From Aquimarina algicola (GTDB lineage Bacteria; Bacteroidota; Bacteroidia; Flavobacteriales; Flavobacteriaceae): a DNA stretch of 64,000 nucleotides. How positions within the stretch are numbered: the first letter of the stretch is position 1; every line of letters starts with the position of its first letter. The stretch lies in the NCBI RefSeq assembly GCF_006443095.1, contig NZ_VFWZ01000002.1, positions 620,001 to 684,000 of the forward strand, written 5' to 3'. Below, piece after piece: positions 45,503 to 54,494 of this stretch. Made by a program: the position numbers and the translations under genes. The notes below the pieces were generated by a model. That model was not told where the DNA came from. It was given only the letters and a program-made list of their open reading frames with translations, and did no database searches.

Positions 45503-46719
45503 AAAATATAATAATCATAGTATGTCTTTTGCTTGTTTCCGCTCTCGCGAAAGCACAAGAATTACAGTCTTACATTCAGGAAGCAGAGGCAAACAATCCA
45601 GAAATTCAAGCCTATGAATTGCGGTATAATATTGCCCAAGAAAGGATAAATGAGGTTAACACATTGCCAAACACTACCGTTAGTGCAGGCTACTTTGTGA
45701 GCGAACCAGAAACGAGAACAGGTGCTCAGCGTGCACGATTTTCAATATCTCAAATGTTGCCTTGGTTCGGAACAATTACAGCAAGGGAAAATTATGCCAG
45801 TTCAATGGCTGAAACCGAATTTGTGGAAATTGCTATTGCCAAACGAAAATTGGCGCTTTCCGTCGCCCAATCGTATTACACTTTGTATGCCAATAAGGCG
45901 AAACAAAATGTACTGGACGATAATATTCAATTATTGAAAACCTACGAGCGTTTGGCATTGACATCTGTTGAAGTTGGAAAAGCCTCGGCTGTGGATGTCC
46001 TACGTTTACAAATCCGTCAGAATGAACTGCAACAACAAAAGGAAGTTTTGCAGGAAGAATATCTCGCAGAACAAACCGTGTTCAATAATCTGCTGAATCG
46101 TGAGGAAGATATTGTCGTTGATGTTGTTCCAGAAATGATGATTCCATCGGAAGACCCTGTTTTTAGTGATGAAGGATTATCCCTCAATCCTGAACTGCTT
46201 AAATACGACAAGCTCTACAAATCCGTAGAGCAATCAGAACTTTTGAATCAAAAAGAAAGTGCGCCAAATCTAGGATTTGGGCTAGACTATGTTCCCGTGG
46301 CAGAGCGACCAGCGATGAACTTTAACGATAACGGAAAGGATATAGTGATGCCAATGGTTACAATTTCCATACCTATTTTCAATAATAAGTATAGCTCTGT
46401 TTCCAAGCAAAACAAGTTGCGACAACAGGAAATAGAATCTCAAAAAAATGAGCGATTGAACACGTTGGAAACTGCTTTCGCAAAGGCAAAATCACAACGT
46501 AATCAAGCACGGATAAAATTCAATACTCAGGAAAAAAATCTAAAACAGGCAAAGGATGCTGAAGAAATTCTGATAAAGAATTACGAAACGGGTACCATAG
46601 ATTTTAACGATGTGCTAGACATACAGGAATTACAACTAAAATTTCAAATTAATCAAATCGTGTCGGTGCAAATGTACTATGTGCAATCTGCCGTCATCAA
46701 TTATTTAATAAATCAATAA
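45499..46719 (+). CDS. TolC-family outer-membrane channel
   Basis: 406 residues from the ATG at 45499, which overlaps the cusA stop. The signal peptide ends SALAKAQ. The body shows the OMF layout of two long helical hairpins with coiled-coil character (for example LLNQKESAPNLGFGLDY and RQQEIESQKNERLNTLE). No lipobox. Partner channel of the pump. Two copies of the recurring island palindrome lie inside it (45541 and 46474). Confidence 0.9.
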   Translation: MKNIIIIVCLLLVSALAKAQELQSYIQEAEANNPEIQAYELRYNIAQERINEVNTLPNTTVSAGYFVSEPETRTGAQRARFSISQMLPWFGTITARENYASSMAETEFVEIAIAKRKLALSVAQSYYTLYANKAKQNVLDDNIQLLKTYERLALTSVEVGKASAVDVLRLQIRQNELQQQKEVLQEEYLAEQTVFNNLLNREEDIVVDVVPEMMIPSEDPVFSDEGLSLNPELLKYDKLYKSVEQSELLNQKESAPNLGFGLDYVPVAERPAMNFNDNGKDIVMPMVTISIPIFNNKYSSVSKQNKLRQQEIESQKNERLNTLETAFAKAKSQRNQARIKFNTQEKNLKQAKDAEEILIKNYETGTIDFNDVLDIQELQLKFQINQIVSVQMYYVQSAVINYLINQ

Positions 46720-46734
46720 TCTAAAATTATAACA

Positions 46735-47250
46735 ATGAAAACACTATTTAAGACAACAGTATTAATGCTTGCTATCGCAAGTTTGGTTTCGTGTAAAAAT
46801 GAAATAAAAAATGACAACAAAAATTCAGATTCAGTTACTGAGACTGCCAAGTCAGCTGAATTAACCTTTAATGATAATAAGGTTGGAAAACAATTTCAAC
46901 ACTACATTCATTTAAAAACCGCATTGGTAAACTCAGATTTCAATGAGGCTCAATCCGGGGCAAAAATGTTAATGGGAAACACGGATGATGCAGATTTAAA
47001 AGGTATGCTCTCTAAAATTTCAGAAACAAATGATATCGAAGTACAACGTACCATATTTTCCGATGTTACGGAAAAGATGACTGATGTGGTAGCTGAATCA
47101 CTTTCTAGTGGTGAGGTCTATAAACAATTTTGCCCAATGGCCTTTAACAACAAAGGCGGTTACTGGCTCTCTAAAGAAGAGGAAATCCGCAATCCATACT
47201 TCGGGAATAAGATGTTGAAATGTGGTAAAGTCACAGAAACTTTGAAGTAA
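46735..47250 (+). CDS. DUF3347 lipoprotein, periplasmic metal-binding type
   Basis: 171 residues. Lipobox ASLVSC (Cys20). The DUF3347 domain runs from about residue 48 to the end, a helical fold closing with FCPMAFNNKGGYWLSKEEEIRNPYFG and MLKCG. The CPMA and LKCG Cys/Met groups are candidate Cu(I) ligands. The same domain occurs as the C-terminal part of the CusB-like adaptor at 52245. Likely feeds metal to the pump. 15 bases after the TolC gene. Confidence 0.85.
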   Translation: MKTLFKTTVLMLAIASLVSCKNEIKNDNKNSDSVTETAKSAELTFNDNKVGKQFQHYIHLKTALVNSDFNEAQSGAKMLMGNTDDADLKGMLSKISETNDIEVQRTIFSDVTEKMTDVVAESLSSGEVYKQFCPMAFNNKGGYWLSKEEEIRNPYFGNKMLKCGKVTETLK

Positions 47251-47256
47251 TCAACT

Positions 47257-47979
47257 ATGGGTCGTTTATCAGAACAAATTCTTGTCTTAGTGTCATTTGC
47301 TTTATTAGTGGTTGGTTGTAATTCAGGCAATCAGAATACGGAAGTAAAATACTCAGGTGCATTGCGCTCAATGATGTCTGGTAATTTACAAGCGACTGCT
47401 TATTTGGACTCGCTTTCAAAAAAGCCTCATTTATATGCATTGGGTGCTTTTGAAAATTTGAAAGGTGAGATTCAAATTTTTGACGGCAAGGCATTTAACT
47501 CAACTGTGCAATCTGGAAATCTTGTCTTTGATAAAACCTTTGATAAAAGGGCTTCACTCATTGTTTATGCTGAAATAGCGAATTGGCAGAATATTGAAAT
47601 TCCTAGTGCAATTAATTCTTCAAAGAAATTAGAAATATTCATTGAGGAACAGGCGAAACAGTTAGGCATTGATACCGAAAAGCCCATCCCTTTTTTAATT
47701 GAAGGAAAATCACAATCACTAAGCTGGCACGTCATCAATTGGAAAGATGGCGATACTGAACACACCCATCAAAAGCATAAGGAATCTGGTTTAAATGGTG
47801 TTGAGGAAAATAAGGAAGTTGAAATTATTGGTTTCTTTTCCAAATCGCATCAAGCGGTATTTACTCATCATACTACCTTTTTGCATATGCATTTTAAAAG
47901 TCAAAATGAAGAATTGGCCGGACACGTTGATGACTTAAAATTAGGTAGTAATATGATTTTAAAATTACCAAAACCGTAA
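47257..47979 (+). CDS. Acetolactate-decarboxylase-like lipoprotein
   Basis: 240 residues. Lipobox LVVGC near residue 21. The rest matches the alpha-acetolactate decarboxylase fold: LYALGAFENLKGEIQIFDGKAF in the first half and the metal site LHMHF...LAGHVDDLKLG in the second, giving the H-x-H plus downstream His zinc triad. In cytoplasmic relatives this enzyme turns acetolactate into acetoin. A lipid-anchored, periplasmic form inside a copper operon is hard to explain by that reaction, so metal binding or another periplasmic role is more likely. 6 bases after the DUF3347 gene. Confidence 0.8.
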   Translation: MGRLSEQILVLVSFALLVVGCNSGNQNTEVKYSGALRSMMSGNLQATAYLDSLSKKPHLYALGAFENLKGEIQIFDGKAFNSTVQSGNLVFDKTFDKRASLIVYAEIANWQNIEIPSAINSSKKLEIFIEEQAKQLGIDTEKPIPFLIEGKSQSLSWHVINWKDGDTEHTHQKHKESGLNGVEENKEVEIIGFFSKSHQAVFTHHTTFLHMHFKSQNEELAGHVDDLKLGSNMILKLPKP

Positions 47980-47982
47980 AGT

Positions 47983-48354
47983 ATGAATCAAATAGTTCTT
48001 GCGGTCATATCGGCACTTGTCATTATTGCAGGGATTGAGGCATTAAAACTTAATCGCCGTAAAATGGGTGCGCTTATTTTAACAGGTATTGCCTTTATAT
48101 ACATTGGCTTTACCCCAACTGAATTTCCAGAAGTAGTATTTGAATCATTGCACGCCATTGCCTTTTTGTTGATAGCGTATTACGGATTGACTGTAGATAA
48201 GAATTTGATATGGATAGGATTGGTGCTTCACGCGCTATGGGATGCCGGGCATCTTTACTATCAAGTAGATTATCCACCTCAAGGTTATGAGGTATTCTGT
48301 ATTGAAGTAGACTTGATTTTGGCCATCTACTTTTATATAAGAATGAAAAGATGA
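47983..48354 (+). CDS. DUF6010-like small membrane protein
   Basis: 123 residues, four to five membrane helices. Motifs FTPTEFPEVVFESLHAIAFLLIAYYGL and HALWDAGHLYYQVDYPPQGYEVFCI are seen; the HALWDxxH and PxGYExFCIxxD residues suggest a conserved polar site in the membrane. I associate it with the DUF6010 family. It lies 3 bases after the decarboxylase-like gene, so it is part of the operon. Function unknown. Confidence 0.7.
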   Translation: MNQIVLAVISALVIIAGIEALKLNRRKMGALILTGIAFIYIGFTPTEFPEVVFESLHAIAFLLIAYYGLTVDKNLIWIGLVLHALWDAGHLYYQVDYPPQGYEVFCIEVDLILAIYFYIRMKR

Positions 48355-48361
48355 AACAACG

Positions 48362-48919
48362 ATGAAGCTAAAATTAAAAAATATGGTTTGTGACCGTTGT
48401 AAAACGGTCTTAAAGCAAGAACTGGATAAGGCAGGAATAAAGGTGCTTTCAATTGAGCTTGGGGAATTAATCGTAATGGATGAGACCTCGGTTAGTCAGG
48501 ATGTTCTAAAAGAAATTATTGAAAGTAACGGTTTTGAAATCATTGACGACCAAAACTCAATTTTAGTAGAGAATGTCAAATTGTTTTTGATTGAAAGTGT
48601 AGAATCCTTGAAAGGATTGCAGGAAAATCTATCGGTAATTCTATCCAAGGAATTAAAGACGGAATATTCTATAATCAGTAAATCTTTTAGTGCTTCTGCT
48701 GGAATTACCATTGAAAAATATCTCATTCGTTTGAAGGTCGAAAAAGCCAAAGAACTCTTGCAAATGGACAATATGACTTTCTCTGAGATTGCTTATTCAT
48801 TGGATTACAGTAGTGGAAGCCATCTAGCAAAGCAGTTCAAAAATAGCACTGGTATGTCGATGACAGAATATAAAAAATTACAAAAATGGAATAGAAAAAC
48901 CCTAGACAAAATTGTATAA
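48362..48919 (+). CDS. HMA-like domain fused to AraC-type regulator
   Basis: 185 residues. The N-terminus (1-65) looks like a heavy-metal-associated domain: KLKLKNMVCDRCKTVL, with Cys10 and Cys13 in an M-x-C-x-x-C setting. The C-terminal 100 residues are an AraC double helix-turn-helix (GITIEKYLIRLKVEKAKELL, then SEIAYSLDYSSGSHLAKQFKN). No other effector domain. This is the probable Cu(I)-sensing transcriptional regulator of the block, placed directly upstream of the CopA gene. Confidence 0.85.
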   Translation: MKLKLKNMVCDRCKTVLKQELDKAGIKVLSIELGELIVMDETSVSQDVLKEIIESNGFEIIDDQNSILVENVKLFLIESVESLKGLQENLSVILSKELKTEYSIISKSFSASAGITIEKYLIRLKVEKAKELLQMDNMTFSEIAYSLDYSSGSHLAKQFKNSTGMSMTEYKKLQKWNRKTLDKIV

Positions 48920-48996
48920 GCATTAACCTGAATTATCAAAGCCTTTGACATTGAATCTGAATATTTTGCTCAGTTCAATTCTAAATATTATTAAAA

Positions 48997-51723
48997 ATGA
49001 AACACACATATCAAATTCAAGGAATGACCTGTAAAGGTTGTATGAGAACCGTTAAAATGGCTTTGACGGATGTGCCTAATGTTACAGGTGTTGAGATAGA
49101 CTTTGATTCTACTACTGCGGTTATAGAAATGTCAGAACATATACCCATAGAAAAATTTGAAGCGGCTTTACAAGAGAAGAAAAACAAATACCATATTCAT
49201 CCAATCAAGTCAAATGGTATTATAACAAGAACATTTCCGGTAAACGGAATGACCTGCAACGGTTGTAAGTCACACGTTGAGGATACACTTTCTAAAGTAA
49301 ATAAGGTTGAAAATGTTTCTGTGAATTTGGAAAAAGCGGAAGCCACAATCGATATGGAAACCGAAATACCGATTGAGGAATTTCAAGATATTTTGAAAAA
49401 AGACGGTAGTACTTACAGTATTTATGAAGCAGGTCAGCGTCCAGAATCTACCGAGAAGAAAAATCAAAAGTCAAAAGGCCTAGGAACTGGAAAGTTCTAT
49501 TGCCCGATGCATTGCGAAGGCGACAAAACCTATGACAAGCCAGGTGATTGTCCTGTTTGTGGAATGGATTTGGTCGAAGAACAAAATCTATCCAATTCTT
49601 CAGCTACTCAATATACGTGTCCTATGCATCCCGAAATCGTAAAAGATGAAGCTGGAAGCTGTCCAATTTGCGGGATGGATTTAGTACCTATGGAACCCGA
49701 CCTCTCAGCTGAGGAAAAGACTTATAGAAAGCTGCTTAAAAAATTCTGGATTGCAGTTGCATTTACATTGCCCATCTTTTTGATTGCAATGTCCGAAATG
49801 CTGACCAATAATCCATTATATGATATTCTGGAATTGAAGTATTGGAATTGGATTCAGTTTGTGCTTTCCATTCCTGTCGTATTTTATGCTACTTGGATGT
49901 TCTTTGAACGTGCCTACCGCAGTATTAAAACTTGGAATCTCAATATGTTTACGCTCATTGGAATAGGTGCTGGTGTAGCTTGGTTATTTAGTGTAATAGG
50001 TATGCTTACACCTGACTTTTTCCCAGACCAATTTAAGACCGAAGCAGGTACGGTTCACGTCTATTTTGAAGCTGCTACTGTAATCCTCACTTTAGTCCTT
50101 TTGGGGCAGTTACTTGAAGCTCGTGCTCACAGCAAGACCAATTCCGCAGTAAAAGAGCTATTGAAGCTAGCACCTAATAAAGCTATTAAAATAGTCAATG
50201 GCGAAGAGAAAGAAGTAAGTATCGATGATATTGAATTAGGCGACATTATAAGAGTTAAGCCAGGCGATAAGATTCCTGTGGATGGTGTTTTGACCGAAGG
50301 GGAAACTTCCGTTGACGAATCGATGATTACAGGCGAACCGATTCCCGTAAACAAAATCGTAGACGATAAGGTCAGTAGCGGAACAATCAATGGAAATCAG
50401 TCCTTTTTAATGAAAGCTGAAAAAGTTGGTTCAGACACGCTATTATCCCAAATCATCCATATGGTAAACGATGCTAGTCGCAGCCGTGCGCCCATCCAGA
50501 ATTTGGCAGATAAGGTTTCGGGATATTTTGTACCAGTTGTGGTCATAATTGCCCTGATAACCTTTGCGGTCTGGGCAATATGGGGACCAGAGCCAGCCTA
50601 TGTTTATGCCTTGGTCAATGCCATCGCTGTATTAATAATCGCTTGTCCTTGTGCTTTAGGTCTTGCAACACCAATGTCCGTAATGGTAGGTGTTGGTAAA
50701 GGTGCACAAAATGGGGTGCTTATCAAAAACGCTGAAGCCCTCGAAAAGATGGACAAGGTAGATACACTCATAGTTGACAAAACGGGAACAATTACGGAAG
50801 GTAAACCGACAGTTGAAAAAGTTGGGGCTTTTGATAATGGCTTTACTGAAAATGAAGTACTACAATATATCGTTTCCCTGAACAGCCAAAGTGAGCATCC
50901 ACTCGCTGAAGCAACAGTTAAATACGGAAAGGAACAACAAACTGAATTTCTAAAAGCGACTGGTTTCAATGCTGTAACTGGTAAGGGTGTTGAAGGAAAG
51001 GTCAATGGAAAAGAACTGTCTTTGGGCAATACTAAAATGATGGAAGTAGCAAATGCGAAACTTTCAGAGGCTATGGAAAATGAGGCACTAACCTATCAAA
51101 AGCAAGGCAAGACGGTTTCTTATCTGGCTATTGATGGTAAGACTGTTGGATATGTTGTAATAGGTGATAAAATCAAGAAAACAAGTGCCAAAGCTATCAA
51201 AGCATTACAGGACAAAAATATTGACGTCATAATGCTAACTGGCGACAATCACGATACAGCACAAGCCGTGGCAAAAGAGCTCAACCTAGCTGATTTCAAG
51301 GCAGGAATGTTACCTGAAAATAAATTACAGGAAGTTGAAAAATTGCAGAATAATGGTCACGTAGTCGCAATGGCGGGTGATGGTATCAATGATGCCCCTG
51401 CATTGGCAAAGAGTGATATTGGAATAGCAATGGGAACAGGAACAGATGTAGCTATTGAAAGTGCGGCACTCACATTGGTAAAAGGCGACTTGCAAGGGAT
51501 TGTGAAAGCCAGAAATTTGAGTGATGTTGTTATGCGGAACATCAAGCAGAATCTGTTCTTTGCCCTCATCTATAATACGTTGGGTATACCGATAGCAGCC
51601 GGTTTACTCTACCCATTTTTCGGAATCCTTTTATCCCCAATGATTGCCGCTTTAGCAATGAGTTTCAGTTCCGTATCGGTTATTGCTAACGCACTAAGAT
51701 TAAGAACAAAATCAATTAAATAA
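48997..51723 (+). CDS. copA: Copper-exporting P1B-1 ATPase with two HMA and two CPMHP domains
   Basis: 908 residues. HMA domain 1 (GMTCKGCMR, Cys12/Cys15), HMA domain 2 (GMTCNGCKS, about residue 84), then two 'heavy-metal binding domain' modules: YCPMHC...[11 protein letters not shown] (about 167-195) and YTCPMHP...[12 protein letters not shown] (about 204-233). The ATPase core has the metal-site CPC in [11 protein letters not shown] (about 549-551), the phosphorylated Asp594 in DKTGT, and [10 protein letters not shown]. The last helix [15 protein letters not shown] is the Cu(I) group signature. It moves Cu(I) from cytoplasm to periplasm, where the pump can take it further. Confidence 0.95.
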   Translation: MKHTYQIQGMTCKGCMRTVKMALTDVPNVTGVEIDFDSTTAVIEMSEHIPIEKFEAALQEKKNKYHIHPIKSNGIITRTFPVNGMTCNGCKSHVEDTLSKVNKVENVSVNLEKAEATIDMETEIPIEEFQDILKKDGSTYSIYEAGQRPESTEKKNQKSKGLGTGKFYCPMHCEGDKTYDKPGDCPVCGMDLVEEQNLSNSSATQYTCPMHPEIVKDEAGSCPICGMDLVPMEPDLSAEEKTYRKLLKKFWIAVAFTLPIFLIAMSEMLTNNPLYDILELKYWNWIQFVLSIPVVFYATWMFFERAYRSIKTWNLNMFTLIGIGAGVAWLFSVIGMLTPDFFPDQFKTEAGTVHVYFEAATVILTLVLLGQLLEARAHSKTNSAVKELLKLAPNKAIKIVNGEEKEVSIDDIELGDIIRVKPGDKIPVDGVLTEGETSVDESMITGEPIPVNKIVDDKVSSGTINGNQSFLMKAEKVGSDTLLSQIIHMVNDASRSRAPIQNLADKVSGYFVPVVVIIALITFAVWAIWGPEPAYVYALVNAIAVLIIACPCALGLATPMSVMVGVGKGAQNGVLIKNAEALEKMDKVDTLIVDKTGTITEGKPTVEKVGAFDNGFTENEVLQYIVSLNSQSEHPLAEATVKYGKEQQTEFLKATGFNAVTGKGVEGKVNGKELSLGNTKMMEVANAKLSEAMENEALTYQKQGKTVSYLAIDGKTVGYVVIGDKIKKTSAKAIKALQDKNIDVIMLTGDNHDTAQAVAKELNLADFKAGMLPENKLQEVEKLQNNGHVVAMAGDGINDAPALAKSDIGIAMGTGTDVAIESAALTLVKGDLQGIVKARNLSDVVMRNIKQNLFFALIYNTLGIPIAAGLLYPFFGILLSPMIAALAMSFSSVSVIANALRLRTKSIK

Positions 51724-51749
51724 TTCTTTAACTATAAAAACCAAAATTT

Positions 51750-52238
51750 ATGAATTCACAAGAACACAAAAACGAGAACAATGGATTAAGTAAGTACACT
51801 AAATTTTACTTGATGCTCGGTTGCTCATTCATTGCTATGTACATCACAATGTACTTAAACACATATTCTTTAGACCACGTATTTTTTAGCTTGACCCGGT
51901 TTTATATGGTATGTCTTGGCATAGCGACTATGGCCGTAATAATGTGGTTTTTTATGCGGAATATGTATACCGATAAAAAGAAGAATATTGCCATTTTGGT
52001 AGGCAGCCTAATCCTATTTGTTGGGGCTTTGACTTTAGTAAGAGAACAAAAGACAACAGTTGGGGACGTTCTCTGGATGAAAGCTATGATTCCCCATCAC
52101 TCTATTGCGATTTTAACGAGTGAACGTGCTGATATTAAAGACCCTGAAGTGAAGAAACTGGCACAGGATATCATCAAGGCACAAAAGAAGGAAATTGAAG
52201 AAATGAAGCAGATGATTGAACGATTAGAAAATAAATAA
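51750..52238 (+). CDS. Membrane-bound DUF305 protein
   Basis: 162 residues, four membrane helices in the first 100 residues, then a DUF305 end: DVLWMKAMIPHHSIAILTSERA and a helix EVKKLAQDIIKAQKKEIEEM. In DUF305 the MIPHH motif (Met plus two His) is a candidate copper ligand and the domain occurs in copper-resistance clusters. It follows copA by 26 bases. Confidence 0.85.
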   Translation: MNSQEHKNENNGLSKYTKFYLMLGCSFIAMYITMYLNTYSLDHVFFSLTRFYMVCLGIATMAVIMWFFMRNMYTDKKKNIAILVGSLILFVGALTLVREQKTTVGDVLWMKAMIPHHSIAILTSERADIKDPEVKKLAQDIIKAQKKEIEEMKQMIERLENK

Positions 52239-52244
52239 TTTGAT

Positions 52245-54017
52245 ATGAACAAAAACATTTTATACATCGGTATCGCAGCTGTGATAGGACTTTTAGGTGG
52301 GTGGCTCATTTTTGGTGGCAATTCTACCGAAAAAGACGAGGCGGCAATGACCGAAACGCACGACCATTCTGCCGAAAGTGCTGAACAAATGTGGACGTGC
52401 TCTATGCATCCACAAATTATGCAACCAGAACCAGGCGACTGTCCTATATGCGGTATGGATTTAATTCCGGCAGAATCTAGTGCTGATGGCCTTGCAATGA
52501 ATGAAATAAAGATGACCAAAAATGCAATGGCTTTGGCAAACATTCAAACTAGTGTTGTCGGCAATGCATCGGCAGACAGCGAAAATATGATTTCGCTTTC
52601 AGGAAAAATCAAAATGAATGAAGAGGAAAACGCCATTCAGGCGAGTTATTTTGATGGTAGGATTGAACGGCTCAATGTCAACTTTGAGGGTCAGGAAGTA
52701 AGGAAAGGACAACTTTTGGCAACCATTTATGCGCCAAATTTAGTAGCGGCTCAGCAAGAATTGATAACCGCAGCTTCCCTTAAAGCATCGCAACCAGAAT
52801 TATATAAAGCGGTACGCAATAAACTTAAACTTTGGAAGCTATCGGAAAGCCAAATTAATAGTATCGAAGAATCAGGGAAGGTTAGAGAAAACTTTCCCAT
52901 ACACGCAACGGTTAGCGGTACGGTATCTGAAAAGATGGCTTCTGAAGGCGATTACGTAAAGCAAGGGCAACCCATCGTAAAGGTGAGCAATCTAAATTCG
53001 GTATGGGCTGAATTTGATGCTTATGAAAACCAGATTTCAGAATTTAAGAAAGGCCAAAAAATCAAGGTTACAACCAATGCTTATCCCAACGAGGTATTTG
53101 ATGCCAAGGTTTCATTTATAGACCCTGTTCTGAATACTCAAACGAGAACGGTCGTAGTTCGGGCCAATTTGAAAAACAATAAAGGCCTTTTTAAGCCTGG
53201 GATGTTTGTCACAGGTAGAATAAAAAGTAAATCGAATAGCTCAGAAGCACAACTTAGTATCCCAGCGAGTGCGGTATTGTGGACGGGCGAACGCTCATTA
53301 ATTTACATCAAGACAAATCCAAATGAACCCATTTTTGAAATGCGGGAAGTAACGCTCGGCAATCGAGTTGGTGATATTTTTATGGTTGCATCCGGATTAC
53401 AAGAAGGCGATGAAATAGTAACTAATGGGACTTTCACGGTGGATGCAGCTGCTCAATTGCAGGGCAAGAAATCAATGATGAATAAATCAGGTGGAAAAAC
53501 AATGGCAGGACACGAAGGACACTTAGGTATGCAGAATACAGATAACGAAACCACTAGTAGTTCAACAATGAGAATGGAACTTCCAGAAACAGTTCAAGCT
53601 GCATTTCAGTCTGCTTTAATACCTTATCTTAGAATGAAAGATGCCTTTGTGGCTAGTGATGCTGAACAAGTCTCTACTTTTTCAAAGGAAACTTTAGAGG
53701 TATTAAAATCTATTTCTGATTCAGATTTGGGTAGAATGGAACAAGCCCACATTTCCAAAATAAAAAAAATGTTGAAGTCAATAAACGAAAGTGATAACAT
53801 CGAAAATCAGCGTAGCCATTTTGTGGTTTTGAACCAAAATTTTATACCGATTGTAAAGACTATAAAAGGGTTGAACCCAAAGGTATATATTCAGAAATGC
53901 CCAATGGCAAATAACAACAGAGGGGCGTTTTGGATAAGTAAAGATAAATTCATCAGTAACCCTTATTATGGCGAACAGATGCTTACTTGTGGAAGTGTAG
54001 TTGATTCATTGAAATAA
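52245..54017 (+). CDS. cusB: CusB-like periplasmic adaptor with CPMHP and DUF3347 domains
   Basis: 590 residues. One N-terminal membrane anchor (about 5-24), then a CPMHP-type module (about 49-75: [20 protein letters not shown]), a standard adaptor body with lipoyl and barrel parts (SGKIKMNEEENAIQ, FPIHATVSGTVSEKM, PGMFVTGRIK; about 100-420), a His/Met-rich linker (GGKTMAGHEGHLGMQ), and a C-terminal DUF3347 domain (about 443-590) ending with KCPMANNNRGAFWISK and MLTCG. So two metal-capture modules flank the adaptor. Last gene of block A. Confidence 0.92.
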   Translation: MNKNILYIGIAAVIGLLGGWLIFGGNSTEKDEAAMTETHDHSAESAEQMWTCSMHPQIMQPEPGDCPICGMDLIPAESSADGLAMNEIKMTKNAMALANIQTSVVGNASADSENMISLSGKIKMNEEENAIQASYFDGRIERLNVNFEGQEVRKGQLLATIYAPNLVAAQQELITAASLKASQPELYKAVRNKLKLWKLSESQINSIEESGKVRENFPIHATVSGTVSEKMASEGDYVKQGQPIVKVSNLNSVWAEFDAYENQISEFKKGQKIKVTTNAYPNEVFDAKVSFIDPVLNTQTRTVVVRANLKNNKGLFKPGMFVTGRIKSKSNSSEAQLSIPASAVLWTGERSLIYIKTNPNEPIFEMREVTLGNRVGDIFMVASGLQEGDEIVTNGTFTVDAAAQLQGKKSMMNKSGGKTMAGHEGHLGMQNTDNETTSSSTMRMELPETVQAAFQSALIPYLRMKDAFVASDAEQVSTFSKETLEVLKSISDSDLGRMEQAHISKIKKMLKSINESDNIENQRSHFVVLNQNFIPIVKTIKGLNPKVYIQKCPMANNNRGAFWISKDKFISNPYYGEQMLTCGSVVDSLK

Positions 54018-54022
54018 TACTT

Positions 54023-54037
54023 TGCAACACAGTTGCA
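54023..54037. promoter_or_regulatory. Candidate operator upstream of the divalent-metal block
   Basis: TGCAAC-ACA-GTTGCA is a perfect 6-3-6 inverted repeat in the 44-base gap before the block B genes. A near -7 box TATCTTTA (54050-54057) follows. The 8-mer GTTGCACG, which includes its right arm, occurs again at 60487-60494 before the 60534 gene. A binding site for the Fur-family protein is one possibility. Confidence 0.4.
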
Positions 54038-54061
54038 CGAAAATCTTTTTATCTTTATAGC

Positions 54062-54370
54062 TTGAAATACTTTACACTCATATTAGCAATTTACTTCTTA
54101 GCACTTAATGGTGTGCCCTGCAGCGATACAGGAAACATTAATGAAGATTCCCAAGTAGTTTCCTTAATTGACTATGATGGTGAGCACGACCAAGATTGTG
54201 AATTATGTTCGCCCTTTTGCCATTGTCATTGTTGCCACGTTCACACTATAGATTTTGGCATAACTTCATTCGAACCATATCAACCTAAGATTTCACAAGA
54301 GTACTTCGACCATTTCGATGGTTTTGAAAACAACTTTTTTCATTCCCTTTTACAGCCCCCACAGGTATAA
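54062..54370 (+). CDS. Secreted Cys/His-rich DUF6660-like protein
   Basis: 102 residues with a probable TTG start at 54062 and signal peptide (about 1-18). The mature middle is CELCSPFCHCHCCHVHTIDFG, a dense cluster of Cys and His suited to binding Zn or Cu. The size and the SPFCHCHCC pattern fit the DUF6660 family, found with metal efflux genes in Bacteroidota. It heads the second pump operon, as the HYC/CC/PP protein heads the first. The TTG start is the main uncertainty. Confidence 0.7.
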   Translation: MKYFTLILAIYFLALNGVPCSDTGNINEDSQVVSLIDYDGEHDQDCELCSPFCHCHCCHVHTIDFGITSFEPYQPKISQEYFDHFDGFENNFFHSLLQPPQV

Positions 54371-54382
54371 ATCAGTTTTCAT

Positions 54383-54456
54383 AGGATAGCTATATCCTGT
54401 TTTGACGTGTCCTTATTTTGGATATGTCAAAATAGTGCATTGCATTTCTGTAATGC
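54383..54456 (+). promoter_or_regulatory. Leader with three successive hairpins before the pump-channel fusion gene
   Basis: AGGATA/TATCCT (54383-54398), then TTTTGACGTGTCC/GGATATGTCAAAA (54400-54432, two G-T pairs, seven-base loop), then GCATT...AATGC (about 54437-54456). The 124-base gap has no gene. Attenuation or RNA stability control is possible. Confidence 0.4.
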
Positions 54457-54494
54457 GCCCACAGAGAATTTAAACTGAATTAACACCCATATCT

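Noticed and set aside
52097..52543. 148-codon reverse-strand open frame across the DUF305 and CusB genes
   Set aside because: Antisense to two real genes; no independent support.
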